Shown in pieces: positions 45,965 through 55,180 of a stretch of DNA of 64,000 nucleotides (position 1 is its first letter; each line of letters opens with the position of its first letter). The notes below the pieces were generated by a model, which had not been told where the DNA came from, ran no database searches, and was given only the letters and a program-made list of their open reading frames with translations. This stretch comes from UBA5543 sp964464965 (GTDB lineage Bacteria; Bacteroidota; Bacteroidia; Chitinophagales; Chitinophagaceae): assembly GCA_964464965.1 (NCBI GenBank), contig CAYXHM010000006.1:168590-232589 (forward strand). Direction: 5' to 3'. The translations under genes were made by a program, and so were the position numbers.

Positions 45965-48900
45965 ATGAACAGAAGCCTATTTTGCTATGCCCTGGCAGCG
46001 GGCCTTTTTTTACATACGGCTGTGCAAGCGCACGACGGCGATAAAGAACCTGAACCTGCTTTTGCCAATACCAGCCTGCAACTGATAGCCAACCGCGGGC
46101 AGGTAACCGACCAGCATGGTGAGCTACGGCCCGATATAGATGCAAAGGCAGAATACAATGGCGTGACGATGTTTGTAGGTGATGGGCAGTTGCATTACCA
46201 ATGGACGAAGACCTCACCCCGGCCCTCTCCGAAGGAGAGGGAGATAAATCCTAATGATGAAATTCCAAATTCCAAATCAGGCCGTACAGTCACCTCTACT
46301 TCGGAGAGGCCGGGTGAGGTTTCCATTTACCGCATGGACGTGACGCTGGTTGGTGCCAACAAGAATGTGCAACCCGTATTTGAGCAGCCTACCGGCTATT
46401 TTGAAAACTACTACCTGGCGCATACGGGCGAAAATGGTGTGCAGGCAAAGGGGTATAACAGGGTGGTGTATAGGAATGTTTATCCGAATATTGATTGGGT
46501 GGTGTATATAAGCCCCCTCCCGGCCTCCCCCCAGAGGGGAGGAGATATGAAGAATGATAATGTTTCCTCCCTCTCCCTGGAAGGGGGGCGGGGTGAGGCT
46601 GCCCTTAAATACGACTTCATCGTGCACCCGGGTGGTAATGTGGCTGATATACGGATGCGGTATGAGGGGGCTACGGAGTTGAAAATAGCAGATGGTGCGC
46701 TGGTGGCGGTAACGCCCTATGGCAGCATAACGGAGGACGCACCCTATAGCTATATGCAGGATGGCGGAGCCGCGGTGGCCAGCAAATATATACTGGATGG
46801 TAATGAGCTGCGTTTTGATGTAGGGAGGTATGCAGGTACCTTGATTATAGACCCCAAAATTGGCTGGGCTACATATTATGGTGGAAATGGTGGCGATTTT
46901 GGGGCTGATGTAGTAACCGATACTGCGGGCAATGTATATATGTGCGGCTACACAGGTAGCAATAACAATATAGCGACCAGCGGCACACACCAGCAGGCGC
47001 ATGCAGGTGTTGCTTCTTCTGACGGTTTTGTGGTGAAATTTAACCCCAATGGCAGCAGGGCCTGGGGTACCTATTACGGTGGCATGGGTACTGATGCGGC
47101 GTACAATATTGTTGCAGATACCCTTGGGGGCATATATATTACAGGCATCACAACCAGCACTGCGGGCATAGCCAGCAATAGTGCCTACCAGGATACAATA
47201 ACATTCATACCGGGTGGTGGAAGCAGTAATATGATGCTAGTGAAACTGAATAGTACAAATGGTACCCGTGCATGGGGCACATATTATGCAGCTAATAATG
47301 TATTAGGCCTTAGCTGCGATATGGATGGCAATACTTACTTTTCTGCGGCCAGTGACGTTCCAGTAAATGGATTAGCTACCACCGGTGTGTTTCTTACAAC
47401 ACCCACTGCATATATACTGGCCAGTTTTAACAGCAGCGGCCAACGTATATGGGCTACATATAATTATTCAGGGGGCAGTACCCATTATGATGATTATAAC
47501 AAAGCTGTATATATATGCGGCTTAACCGGCGCGGCAACAGGTTTGCCCAGTACAGGTGCTTACCAAGGCACATATGGCGGGGGCAATATGGACGGCTTTA
47601 TATCCCGATTTACTACCAATGGCGCCCGGGTATGGAGCACGTATTATGGCGGTACGGACAGGGACTGGTTTGACAATATGACAACTGATAAGACCGGTAA
47701 CCTGTACTTGGTGGGCTATTCGTCCAGCACTAATGCCATAGCAAGCACAGGTACGCACCAGGCAACATATTCCACTGCATTCAGGAATGGCATGGTAGTG
47801 AAATTTAATGCCAATGGCCAGCGTATATGGGGAAGCTATTATTGCGCCAATACAACTGTTAATGATGTATGCTTAGATGCCAAAAGCAATGTGTATATCG
47901 GGGGGGGGACCACGGATAATACAGGCACTGTAGCCAGCAGCAATGGCTACCAAACATCGCTAAGTGGCCTGCAGGACGCTTTCCTGGCAATAATACACCC
48001 CAATACGGGGCAAAGAATATGGGGTACTTATTATGGCGGGCCGGCTACAGGTATAGGCGATGAGGTGCGGGGACTGTCTTATGCTAAAGGCAAGGTCTAT
48101 ATGGCCGGTTCAGCCACTTCGCTGACAGGCATAGCCAACAACGCCGGTTTCCAGCAAACAAATGGTGGTGGTGTTGGATATTCAGATGCTATGCTGGTAG
48201 AATGGTATGCAGATACCGCAGTAAATATAAGGGAGCCGTTTAATGATACCCTGAAATGTGCAGGCGATGCACTGGCCGTGCCCTATGTGGTTAACCAGAA
48301 CTTCAGGAGCGGCAATGTATTTACTGTGCAGCTAAGTGATGTTACAGGCAGCTTTGCAACACCTGTAAATATAGGTACTGCAACAACCAACCTGGCAGGG
48401 GTTATCAACTGTACCATACCCGGCAGTACTGCCGCAGGCAGTGGCTATAAAATAAGGGTAACAGGCAGCGCACCGGCAGATACTTCTATGCTGCTTTTCG
48501 GTAACCTGCGCATTAACCCCAAACCTGCTAATGCAACGGCGGGCATTAACAAAACAAATATCTGCACAGGCGATACCCTGCGCATGACCAGCAGCAGCAG
48601 TACCAGTGGAGTTACCTATAGCTGGACAGGTCCTGATGGCTTCAGCGTCAATACCGCCAATACTACATTGCCCAATCCGCCACTGGCAGGTACGGGCGAT
48701 TATATTAATACGATAAGTAATAATGGCTGTACAGTAAAAGACACCTTTACAGTAACAGTAGCCCAGAGCCCCGAAAATGTAACGGCCACCAACAACGGCG
48801 CCGTGTGTACGGGTGATACCCTGCGGTTGCAAAGCAGCAGCACCACGGGCGGTGTAACCTACAACTGGAGCCCCGGCAACTACAGCACGCAAAATGTGGC

Positions 48901-49798
48901 CATACCCAACGTGGCAAAAACACAGGGTGGGGTATATACCGTTACGGCTACACTGGGCAACTGTACCACCACGGCCACCACCACTGCGCAGGTAGAGCAG
49001 GCACCGGTAATAAATATAGTGCCAACGGCAGGCACGGCATTGTGCATAGGGGAACTGGCGCAGTTTTCGGCCTTCCTGAATGATGCAGGTACCAACCCAC
49101 AACTGCAGTGGCAGGTAAACGGCGTGGACAAGGCGGGAGAAACGACTAACACCTTTAAAACCGCAACGCTGAACCATGGCGATAAAGTAAGGCTGAAGGT
49201 GATACCCAACACCAGCTGCCCCGGCACGCGCTACAGCAATGAGATAACCATGGGCATATACGCACCCAAAGCACCTACGGTAAGTATAGTGGCAGATATC
49301 AATCCGCCGTGGGACGATAATACGATAGTGACCTTTACGGCTACGGCCGCAAATGCCACATCGGTAAACGGAGTACCGCCCACCTACCAGTGGAAGAAAA
49401 ACGGGCAGGATATAGGCGGCGCAGTAAGCAACTACTGGGCGGTAAACACCAACGCCCTGAATGATAATGATAAAATATGCGTACTGGTAACCAGCGCCTA
49501 CGAATGCCCCGTGCCGGATACGGTACTGAGTAACTGTATCAACAGCAGTTTTACAGGGGTTAATGATGTAACTACCAGTAGTATAAAAGTATATCCCAAC
49601 CCGGTAGAAGCGGTACTTCATATAGACGGCCTGGCTACAGGACATAGTGTAGCATTGTATGATGTGGTGGGCAGGAAGTGTAACGTTGTTTACCAGGATG
49701 GCTCGATAGATATGAGCGCATTACCGTCGGGCAATTATGTACTACAGGTGGTAGATGCAAATGGTGAGCGGGGGTATTTTAAGGTTACAAAGGAGTAA
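45965..49798 (+). CDS. T9SS cargo protein with beta-propeller (SBBP-like) and Ig-like domains
   Basis: The ATG at 45965 begins a signal peptide (MNRSLFCYALAAGLFLHTAV); an earlier ATG at 45893 would lie ahead of it. The 1,277-residue protein has the DUF7948-type start LQLIANRGQVTDQHGELR. A set of SBBP-like propeller repeats follows (GNVYMCGYTGS, DGFVVKFNPNGSRAWGTYYG). Then come Ig/PKD-like repeats and the type IX sorting domain (SIKVYPNPVEAVLHIDGLAT to YFKVTKE). Two stretches (residues ~83-119 and ~183-212) are read from palindromic DNA repeats. A run of nine G lies at 47900-47908. Confidence 0.85.
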   Translation: MNRSLFCYALAAGLFLHTAVQAHDGDKEPEPAFANTSLQLIANRGQVTDQHGELRPDIDAKAEYNGVTMFVGDGQLHYQWTKTSPRPSPKEREINPNDEIPNSKSGRTVTSTSERPGEVSIYRMDVTLVGANKNVQPVFEQPTGYFENYYLAHTGENGVQAKGYNRVVYRNVYPNIDWVVYISPLPASPQRGGDMKNDNVSSLSLEGGRGEAALKYDFIVHPGGNVADIRMRYEGATELKIADGALVAVTPYGSITEDAPYSYMQDGGAAVASKYILDGNELRFDVGRYAGTLIIDPKIGWATYYGGNGGDFGADVVTDTAGNVYMCGYTGSNNNIATSGTHQQAHAGVASSDGFVVKFNPNGSRAWGTYYGGMGTDAAYNIVADTLGGIYITGITTSTAGIASNSAYQDTITFIPGGGSSNMMLVKLNSTNGTRAWGTYYAANNVLGLSCDMDGNTYFSAASDVPVNGLATTGVFLTTPTAYILASFNSSGQRIWATYNYSGGSTHYDDYNKAVYICGLTGAATGLPSTGAYQGTYGGGNMDGFISRFTTNGARVWSTYYGGTDRDWFDNMTTDKTGNLYLVGYSSSTNAIASTGTHQATYSTAFRNGMVVKFNANGQRIWGSYYCANTTVNDVCLDAKSNVYIGGGTTDNTGTVASSNGYQTSLSGLQDAFLAIIHPNTGQRIWGTYYGGPATGIGDEVRGLSYAKGKVYMAGSATSLTGIANNAGFQQTNGGGVGYSDAMLVEWYADTAVNIREPFNDTLKCAGDALAVPYVVNQNFRSGNVFTVQLSDVTGSFATPVNIGTATTNLAGVINCTIPGSTAAGSGYKIRVTGSAPADTSMLLFGNLRINPKPANATAGINKTNICTGDTLRMTSSSSTSGVTYSWTGPDGFSVNTANTTLPNPPLAGTGDYINTISNNGCTVKDTFTVTVAQSPENVTATNNGAVCTGDTLRLQSSSTTGGVTYNWSPGNYSTQNVAIPNVAKTQGGVYTVTATLGNCTTTATTTAQVEQAPVINIVPTAGTALCIGELAQFSAFLNDAGTNPQLQWQVNGVDKAGETTNTFKTATLNHGDKVRLKVIPNTSCPGTRYSNEITMGIYAPKAPTVSIVADINPPWDDNTIVTFTATAANATSVNGVPPTYQWKKNGQDIGGAVSNYWAVNTNALNDNDKICVLVTSAYECPVPDTVLSNCINSSFTGVNDVTTSSIKVYPNPVEAVLHIDGLATGHSVALYDVVGRKCNVVYQDGSIDMSALPSGNYVLQVVDANGERGYFKVTKE
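46211..46320. repeat. Palindromic interspersed repeat in frame, copy 1
   Basis: The ends form an imperfect inverted repeat of about 24 bp (ACCTCACCCCGGCC... at 46211 with CCGGGTGAGGT at 46310-46320). The left arm contains its own hairpin CCCTCTCC-GAA-GGAGAGGG (46223-46241). The middle carries a doubled ATTCCAA motif. The insert keeps the reading frame open. Confidence 0.7.
46511..46600. repeat. Palindromic interspersed repeat in frame, copy 2
   Basis: A 90-bp segment whose ends (AGCCCCCTCCCGGCCTCC and GGGGCGGGGTGAGGCT-like) are imperfect inverted repeats of the same GC-rich family as copy 1. It has an inner hairpin CCTCCCC/GGGGAGG (46524-46542), and 90 bp is exactly 30 codons. Confidence 0.65.
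49258..49798 (+). repeat. Duplicated C-terminal module, copy 2
   Basis: This is the second copy of the module at 45268-45807, covering the last Ig-like domain and T9SS sorting domain. Confidence 0.75.
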
Positions 49799-49860
49799 AA
49801 TTCCATTGTGAAAATTCCAAATTCCAAGTGGGAATTCTAAAGGATGACATGATTGTAAAT

Positions 49861-49889
49861 AACAAGCCCCGCAATTTGCGGGGCTTGTT
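49861..49889. terminator. Two-way terminator
   Basis: AACAAGCCCCGCA and its complement form a 13-bp stem with loop ATT between the convergent T9SS and rplY genes. Confidence 0.8.
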
Positions 49890-49910
49890 GTATAAGACGA
49901 TAATAAAAGA

Positions 49911-50501
49911 TTATTTCTTCTTCTTTTCTGCTTCAGCATCAGACTCTGCCTGGCGCAGGGCACGTGTCATTACTACAGATGCTATCGGGATACGTGGAGG
50001 GTTCATGATCTCCATACCTTCGGCAGGTATATCCTGTACACGTATGTTACCATTCAGTTGCAGGTTATCGATGTTAACATCTATCTGTGCAACCAGGTTT
50101 TTGGGGTACGTACGTACTTTTACAGTTTTTAGTTTTATTACCAGGCGTCCACCGTCCTTCACACCTTGAGGCTGGCCAATAAAGTTGATAGGCAGGTCTG
50201 CTATCACTTTTTTGTCTTCTACCAGCTCCAGGAAGTCTATATGGTTCAGCTCATCTGTTACCACATCAAACTGCAGGTCTTTCATAATGCAACGGCGTGT
50301 TTGTCCGTTTACATCAACTTCTACAATCTGGAACTCGGGCGAGTAAACCAGTTTACGAACAGACAATGGCGTAACCGTCATGTGTACGGGTTCATTACCA
50401 CCGTAGATAACGGCCGGTACTTTCCCTTCAGAACGAAGGCGGCGTGATACTGATTTGCCGATTTCGCTTCTTAATTCTCCTTGTACTTTAATAGTCTTCA
50501 T
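49911..50501 (-). CDS. rplY: 50S ribosomal protein L25 (Ctc type)
   Basis: The 196-residue protein (ATG at 50501) starts MKTIKVQGELRSEIGKSVSR and includes GKVPAVIYGG and MKDLQFDVVTDELNHIDFLE, typical of L25 with the C-terminal TL5/Ctc domain. The end is a basic and acidic tail. It binds 5S rRNA. It follows prs in the same direction, a pairing also known in other bacteria. Confidence 0.92.
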   Translation of the reverse strand: MKTIKVQGELRSEIGKSVSRRLRSEGKVPAVIYGGNEPVHMTVTPLSVRKLVYSPEFQIVEVDVNGQTRRCIMKDLQFDVVTDELNHIDFLELVEDKKVIADLPINFIGQPQGVKDGGRLVIKLKTVKVRTYPKNLVAQIDVNIDNLQLNGNIRVQDIPAEGMEIMNPPRIPIASVVMTRALRQAESDAEAEKKKK

Positions 50502-50656
50502 CACTTGCTTTTTTTGCTTTTTTCAACACCGTGCGTATCACCCTGCAAACATCCGGACGCTGAAACGTTATTTTTTTAAATGTTTAAGTTCAATGTGGCA
50601 GCCGCAGAGCGGTCTGGCCGGGTTTTTTTGTTTAGACAGTCTTTATTATTATTCAG

Positions 50657-51610
50657 CTATTGCTGAGCTTTTAATTTACTATGTATAAAGAGCGAGTTGA
50701 TAGACTTGTTCTCAAAAGCATTGCGAATGGCTACTGCAAACAGTTCTGCCGTTGTCAGTACTTTTATTTTAGAACTCTGGCTTTTCAAAGGTATGGTATC
50801 ACAAACTACCAGTTCTTCCAACTCGGAGTTTTCAATGTTCTCATACGCCTTGCCGCTCAGCACGGGGTGGGTGCAAAATGCACGTACACTCAATGCTCCC
50901 TTTCCTTTCAGTACCGATGCTGCTTTGCTTAAAGTGCCGGCAGTATCGCATATATCGTCTATCAATATCACGTTTTTGCCTTCCACGTCACCTATGACAG
51001 TCATTGCAGCCACCTCGTTTGCACGCTTACGTTCCTTGTCACATATCACCATATCAAAGCCAAAATATTTGGCCACTTCGCGCACACGGTTGGTACTTCC
51101 TACGTCAGGGGCCGCAAAGATAAGGTTTTCTATATTTAGTTGTTCAATATATGGGATAAAAATTGCCGAGCTGTCCAGGTGATCCACGGGTATATCAAAG
51201 AAACCCTGAATTTGTGGTGCGTGCAGGTCCATAGTAATGATACGGTTAGCACCGGCTTCTGTCAGCAGGTTGGCTATCAGCTTAGATGCTATAGATACGC
51301 GGGGTTTGTCTTTCCTGTCTTGCCTGGCAAAGCCGAAGTAGGGTATTACCGCGGTAATATAACCGGCAGAGGCACGCTTGGCAGCGTCAATCATCATCAG
51401 CAATTCCAGCAGGTTGTCAGACGGTGCAAAGGTAGATTGCACCAGGAAAACATAATCTCCGCGAATAGACTCCTGGAAAATAGGCTGGAACTCGCCATCG
51501 CTAAACCGGTTAACAGCCATCTGCCCCAGTTTTTTACCGTACGAATTGGCTATTTTTTCGGCCAGGTACGAAGAGTTGGTACCCGAAAACAATTTTACAG
51601 AAGACTCCAT
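50657..51610 (-). CDS. prs: Ribose-phosphate pyrophosphokinase
   Basis: The 317-residue protein starts MESSVKLFSGTNSSYLAEKI and has NRFSDGEFQP, YFGFARQDRKDKPR (ATP/flexible loop) and the PRPP-binding loop VILIDDICDTAGTL. It makes PRPP for nucleotide, His and Trp synthesis. It is a canonical full-length member. It is followed by rplY. Confidence 0.95.
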   Translation of the reverse strand: MESSVKLFSGTNSSYLAEKIANSYGKKLGQMAVNRFSDGEFQPIFQESIRGDYVFLVQSTFAPSDNLLELLMMIDAAKRASAGYITAVIPYFGFARQDRKDKPRVSIASKLIANLLTEAGANRIITMDLHAPQIQGFFDIPVDHLDSSAIFIPYIEQLNIENLIFAAPDVGSTNRVREVAKYFGFDMVICDKERKRANEVAAMTVIGDVEGKNVILIDDICDTAGTLSKAASVLKGKGALSVRAFCTHPVLSGKAYENIENSELEELVVCDTIPLKSQSSKIKVLTTAELFAVAIRNAFENKSINSLFIHSKLKAQQ

Positions 51611-51632
51611 GACAGAAATTGAAAATGAACGG

Positions 51633-51663
51633 CAAAGTTAGCTAATCGTTAAGACTATCAAAA
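51633..51663 (-). promoter_or_regulatory. Promoter of prs-rplY
   Basis: TTTTG (51663-51659), an 18-bp spacer and TAACTTTG (51640-51633) match the Bacteroidota consensus, 22 bp upstream of the ATG at 51610. This is the best promoter match in the window. Confidence 0.6.
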
Positions 51664-51771
51664 TTGCAGTTGTATTTATTTTAGGATTTAATAACCCCAC
51701 TATGTATTTTGGGAGTCTAAATAAAGGCGCATATCCGGCAGAATTGACGCGACGTGTGGAAAGTAACTGAT

Positions 51772-53052
51772 ATGTATAGACCATATACGGAAAATAATAA
51801 GCTATTCCTTAATTCATTCCTGCTGGCATTTGGCTATGGTATTGGTTTCCATTTGCTGTTATATTTTCTTTTTCAGAGAGAAATACTGCCGCATTTGCCC
51901 GGGTATAGAAACGGTCTGCCTTTTGATAGCGCCTGGTATGAAGAGATTGTAAGAAGAGGGTATAAGTATTATAATGGGGCACAGTCCAACTCTGCATTTT
52001 TCCCCATGTTACCTCTTATCTGGAAACTTTCTCACTTAGGCCCACGCGGAATGGGTATTTTAAACCTTATCTTTTTTTCCGCGGGCTTTGCGATATTTAA
52101 TTTGCTCTATAAGCTGGATAGCCAGGCACGTTTTCTATTGCTTACCATTCCGTCTATCTATTTCGTATGGGTGCCATATACTGAAGCCCTGTTCATTTTA
52201 TTCAATACAATCTTCCTGTTCGGACTTATTAAAAATAAGCGCTGGGCTATGTGGGCAGGGTTGTTCCTGGTTTCACTTACAAGGCCATCTTGTATGGTAT
52301 TGGGGGTTGCCCTGTTGTTTATGGAATTGCTTACAAACAGCAATAAAAGCTGGTTGATAGCGCTAAGGAAATTTTTGATCGATTATGCTATCCCACTTCT
52401 GGTTGGCTTGTCTGTGTTTATTGTTTATCAATACCTCTCCACAGGAGTATGGTTCGCATTTTTTAAGGCTGAACAAAACTGGGGGGGCAAATTTTCGTGG
52501 CCAACATTCCCACTGACAAACCCCATGGGCCACAAGCTTTTGTGGCTGGATGCTATTGCGTTGTTCCTGGGCCTGGTTGCGCTGCTGGTACTCTTAAAAT
52601 ATTGTATCAATTGGTTAATTAAGAACACTGTGACAAAAGACAAACTATTCGTTTTGTCCTGCCTGTATATAACCGGTATGTGTCTGGTTACGTTATTATT
52701 CAGTCCCAAATGGGGAACCAACACTACAAACGTGCTGGATATACACAGGTTTGTTTTTGTATCACCATTTTTCTGGATTTTCTTTTACAGATATATTAAT
52801 TCATCTGTACTGTACAAACCGATACATTATGTTGGTGTCCTAATATTATCAAATGTCTTTTGGTTGTTGTTTTCGCATTACAGCAATATTGAAAGCTTTT
52901 TGTATTTTAATTCAGCCAGTGCCTATTTGATAATTTATATGTTGTTACCTGACAAAAGGTTGATGTGGGTGCCTTTGGTTATTGCTGCCATAAATATATT
53001 GTTGCAAACCCAAATGTATGAATGGTTCTTTTCAGGATATTATCCTGGATAG
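51772..53052 (+). CDS. Multi-pass membrane protein, mannosyltransferase-like
   Basis: The ATG at 51772 gives 426 residues; a GTG at 51754 is the alternative. About ten membrane segments fill the protein, for example FLLAFGYGIGFHLLLYFLF and ILNLIFFSAGFAIFNLLY. The luminal loop LPFDSAWYEEIVRRGYKYY, with aspartate-rich first loop, resembles GT-C glycosyltransferases of the PIG-V/PMT type. It would transfer a sugar from a lipid donor. Acceptor unknown. It directly abuts the convergent next gene with no bases between the two stop codons. Confidence 0.65.
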   Translation: MYRPYTENNKLFLNSFLLAFGYGIGFHLLLYFLFQREILPHLPGYRNGLPFDSAWYEEIVRRGYKYYNGAQSNSAFFPMLPLIWKLSHLGPRGMGILNLIFFSAGFAIFNLLYKLDSQARFLLLTIPSIYFVWVPYTEALFILFNTIFLFGLIKNKRWAMWAGLFLVSLTRPSCMVLGVALLFMELLTNSNKSWLIALRKFLIDYAIPLLVGLSVFIVYQYLSTGVWFAFFKAEQNWGGKFSWPTFPLTNPMGHKLLWLDAIALFLGLVALLVLLKYCINWLIKNTVTKDKLFVLSCLYITGMCLVTLLFSPKWGTNTTNVLDIHRFVFVSPFFWIFFYRYINSSVLYKPIHYVGVLILSNVFWLLFSHYSNIESFLYFNSASAYLIIYMLLPDKRLMWVPLVIAAINILLQTQMYEWFFSGYYPG

Positions 53053-54435
53053 TTATTGTGTTTTATTTACTTTATCATAACGATTCTTCATTTCAGAATA
53101 GTATTCCTCTTGAGACATTAGATATTGTTCATCTTCTGTAGTAGGTGCTGTCGTTCTGAAAAACATCCTTAAGTAGTATCGGGCAGACATTCTTTCAAAA
53201 TGAATAATTCCTTTAGAATACTGGTAATTCTGGAATATATTCAAAACAATAAGAAGGCTAAATATACAGGTAAATAAAACTTTCAATAAAATCCGATTGT
53301 TCACGTTGTGAATAAAAGCAGCCAATGGCAAACTTAATACAGGTAGTATATCTATCATTGGCCTGCTGCCAAAGCATCCGCCATACCACCAGTTCCACCA
53401 GCTATAGGTAACATATATAAACGCAGCAATGAAAATAATAATGGCAGGTATATGTTGCTTTAATTGCCTGCGCATACTATATATGCCTAATAAAGCAAAC
53501 AGGTTTACCGGGGTGTATATAAGCCATCCTTTCTGAAAGCTGAATAAGCCTTTCCATGTGCGCGGCTCGGTCCATATAAATCCTTCATTTGGATAGCCAT
53601 CATAATACCAGTTTCCTGTTACATATTTCCATAAACCTATTTGCGGCATTAATACAATAACAAATAAAAGCAGGGCGCCACCTATATACAGTATGTTTCG
53701 TTTTAGAAAGTGCAGCCTTTGCTTTAATGCTTCCTGGCTGTTAATGCCCCATAGTAATGGTATAAGCAATGCCAGTAGGTTTACAGGGCGTGTAATGCTT
53801 ATCAACCCTGCTACAAAGCCCAATATGTAAAAATAGCGTTTGTCATTACTGCTGTAAAGTTTGCTCGTGAATAACATGAGCATTGCAACATGAAAAAAAG
53901 AAATACCGTGAGTCCCTGCAACATTGTAACCTGTATTATACAGGTTTGTACCAAATGCAATTATAAGTAGCACCACAGCGGTGATAGAGTCTGTAAAATA
54001 TTGTAATAGAAACCGTCTTAGTACCCCAAGCCCCACAACTACCCAAAACAAATTGCTTAAAATAGCGACCCATTCATAGGGCTGGCTATATCCGTCTGCC
54101 GGGTAAGACAACAATTGTGTGTTGATAAAATGAGCTATGAGGAAAAATGGTAGCTGATGTATAGCAGGCCCTACAGAATACCTGTTGATACGGTTGCCAT
54201 TGTCAAGCGTGTAAATACAATAGTTTTTATACTCGCCGGATGGTTGGTAAACGCTATCTATATAGGAATAGAACCCAAGTTTTTCAATATCGTTGTATAT
54301 GAGTACAGCGGGCAGGTGTAGTTGATACCCTGACTGGTCCCATTTAAAAACATACTTGTGCCATTTTTGAAAGGTGTTAGTAATAATATAGCTACAAACT
54401 AAAACAAACAATATGATAACCAGCCGGGATTTCAC
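53053..54435 (-). CDS. Multi-pass membrane protein, GT-C-like
   Basis: The 460-residue protein has a hydrophobic start (SRLVIILFVLVCSYIITN), the loop WDQSGYQLHLPAVLIYND that may carry the catalytic Asp of a GT-C glycosyltransferase, and eight or more further helices. The C-terminal tail is polar. Its stop codon touches that of the rightward neighbour. Substrate unknown. It is the last gene of a leftward run after lutA. Confidence 0.6.
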   Translation of the reverse strand: MKSRLVIILFVLVCSYIITNTFQKWHKYVFKWDQSGYQLHLPAVLIYNDIEKLGFYSYIDSVYQPSGEYKNYCIYTLDNGNRINRYSVGPAIHQLPFFLIAHFINTQLLSYPADGYSQPYEWVAILSNLFWVVVGLGVLRRFLLQYFTDSITAVVLLIIAFGTNLYNTGYNVAGTHGISFFHVAMLMLFTSKLYSSNDKRYFYILGFVAGLISITRPVNLLALLIPLLWGINSQEALKQRLHFLKRNILYIGGALLLFVIVLMPQIGLWKYVTGNWYYDGYPNEGFIWTEPRTWKGLFSFQKGWLIYTPVNLFALLGIYSMRRQLKQHIPAIIIFIAAFIYVTYSWWNWWYGGCFGSRPMIDILPVLSLPLAAFIHNVNNRILLKVLFTCIFSLLIVLNIFQNYQYSKGIIHFERMSARYYLRMFFRTTAPTTEDEQYLMSQEEYYSEMKNRYDKVNKTQ

Positions 54436-54451
54436 GCAGGTAATTTAGTTT

Positions 54452-55177
54452 TTATTGCCAGCCGCTGGCCAGCACATCTGCTATGTGCATGGTTTGCATC
54501 TGCAGGTTGTTATGGTCTATATATCCCTGCATGTGCATCATGCAGGATACGTCGGTAGTTATCATATATTGCGCCCCGGTGGCCAGTGCGCTTTGTACTT
54601 TGGTCTGCGCCATACCTATAGATATGGGCTCGTATTTAACAGCAAATGTGCCACCAAATCCACAACAGGTTTCACATTCTTTCATTTCTACCAGTTCCAG
54701 TCCCTGTACATGTTGCAGTAATTTTCTTGGCCCTGCTTTTATGCCACATTCGCGCAGTGCGCCACAGGCATCGTGGTAGGTTGCTTTGCCTGCAAAGCTG
54801 GCGCCTATATCATTTACTTTCAGTACATCGGTTAGGAACTCTGTAAACTCGTACATACGCTTGCCAACTGCCTGGCCGCCCAGGTGCGCACTGCTGTTAT
54901 CCAGCAGCCGCTCGTAGTAGTTGCGTACAAACCCCGTGCAGGAACCGCTGGGCCCTACTATATAACCATCCCCGTCAAAATCGTTTACAAACTTGGTAGC
55001 TACAGGCCTTGCTTCGTCCCAATATCCCGCATTAAAAGCAGGTTGGCCACAGCATGTTTGTTTAGCATTATACGTTACGCTACAGCCCAGTTTTTCCAGC
55101 ACTTTTACCATGTTCATACCCGTTTCAGGGTATAACTGGTCAACAAAACAGGGTATGAATAGCTGTACTTTGGTCAT
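54452..55177 (-). CDS. lutA: LutA/YkgE-like (Fe-S)-binding protein
   Basis: The 241-residue protein has two CCG-type cysteine motifs: CCGQPAFNAGY at ~42-52 and CETCCGFGGTFAVKY at ~165-180, with IPCFVDQLYPE at the start. LutA-type subunits belong to lactate or glycolate oxidation complexes. The partner genes lutB and lutC are not in the window. It lies 3 bp after ribH, so it is co-transcribed with it. Confidence 0.85.
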   Translation of the reverse strand: MTKVQLFIPCFVDQLYPETGMNMVKVLEKLGCSVTYNAKQTCCGQPAFNAGYWDEARPVATKFVNDFDGDGYIVGPSGSCTGFVRNYYERLLDNSSAHLGGQAVGKRMYEFTEFLTDVLKVNDIGASFAGKATYHDACGALRECGIKAGPRKLLQHVQGLELVEMKECETCCGFGGTFAVKYEPISIGMAQTKVQSALATGAQYMITTDVSCMMHMQGYIDHNNLQMQTMHIADVLASGWQ

Positions 55178-55180
55178 TGT

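Noticed and set aside
46211..46600. CRISPR-like array from the repeated GC-rich palindromes
   Set aside because: Only two unequal copies without regular spacers, inside a coding gene; no cas genes anywhere in the window.
46277..47002. Antisense frame of 241 codons in the same T9SS gene
   Set aside because: It is a shadow of the coding strand and of the palindromic repeats, with no family features.
48332..49645. Long open frame of 437 codons antisense to the second T9SS gene
   Set aside because: It mirrors a repetitive Thr/Gly-rich gene with strong sorting-domain evidence on the plus strand; the antisense protein is Cys/Tyr/Gly-rich and matches no family.
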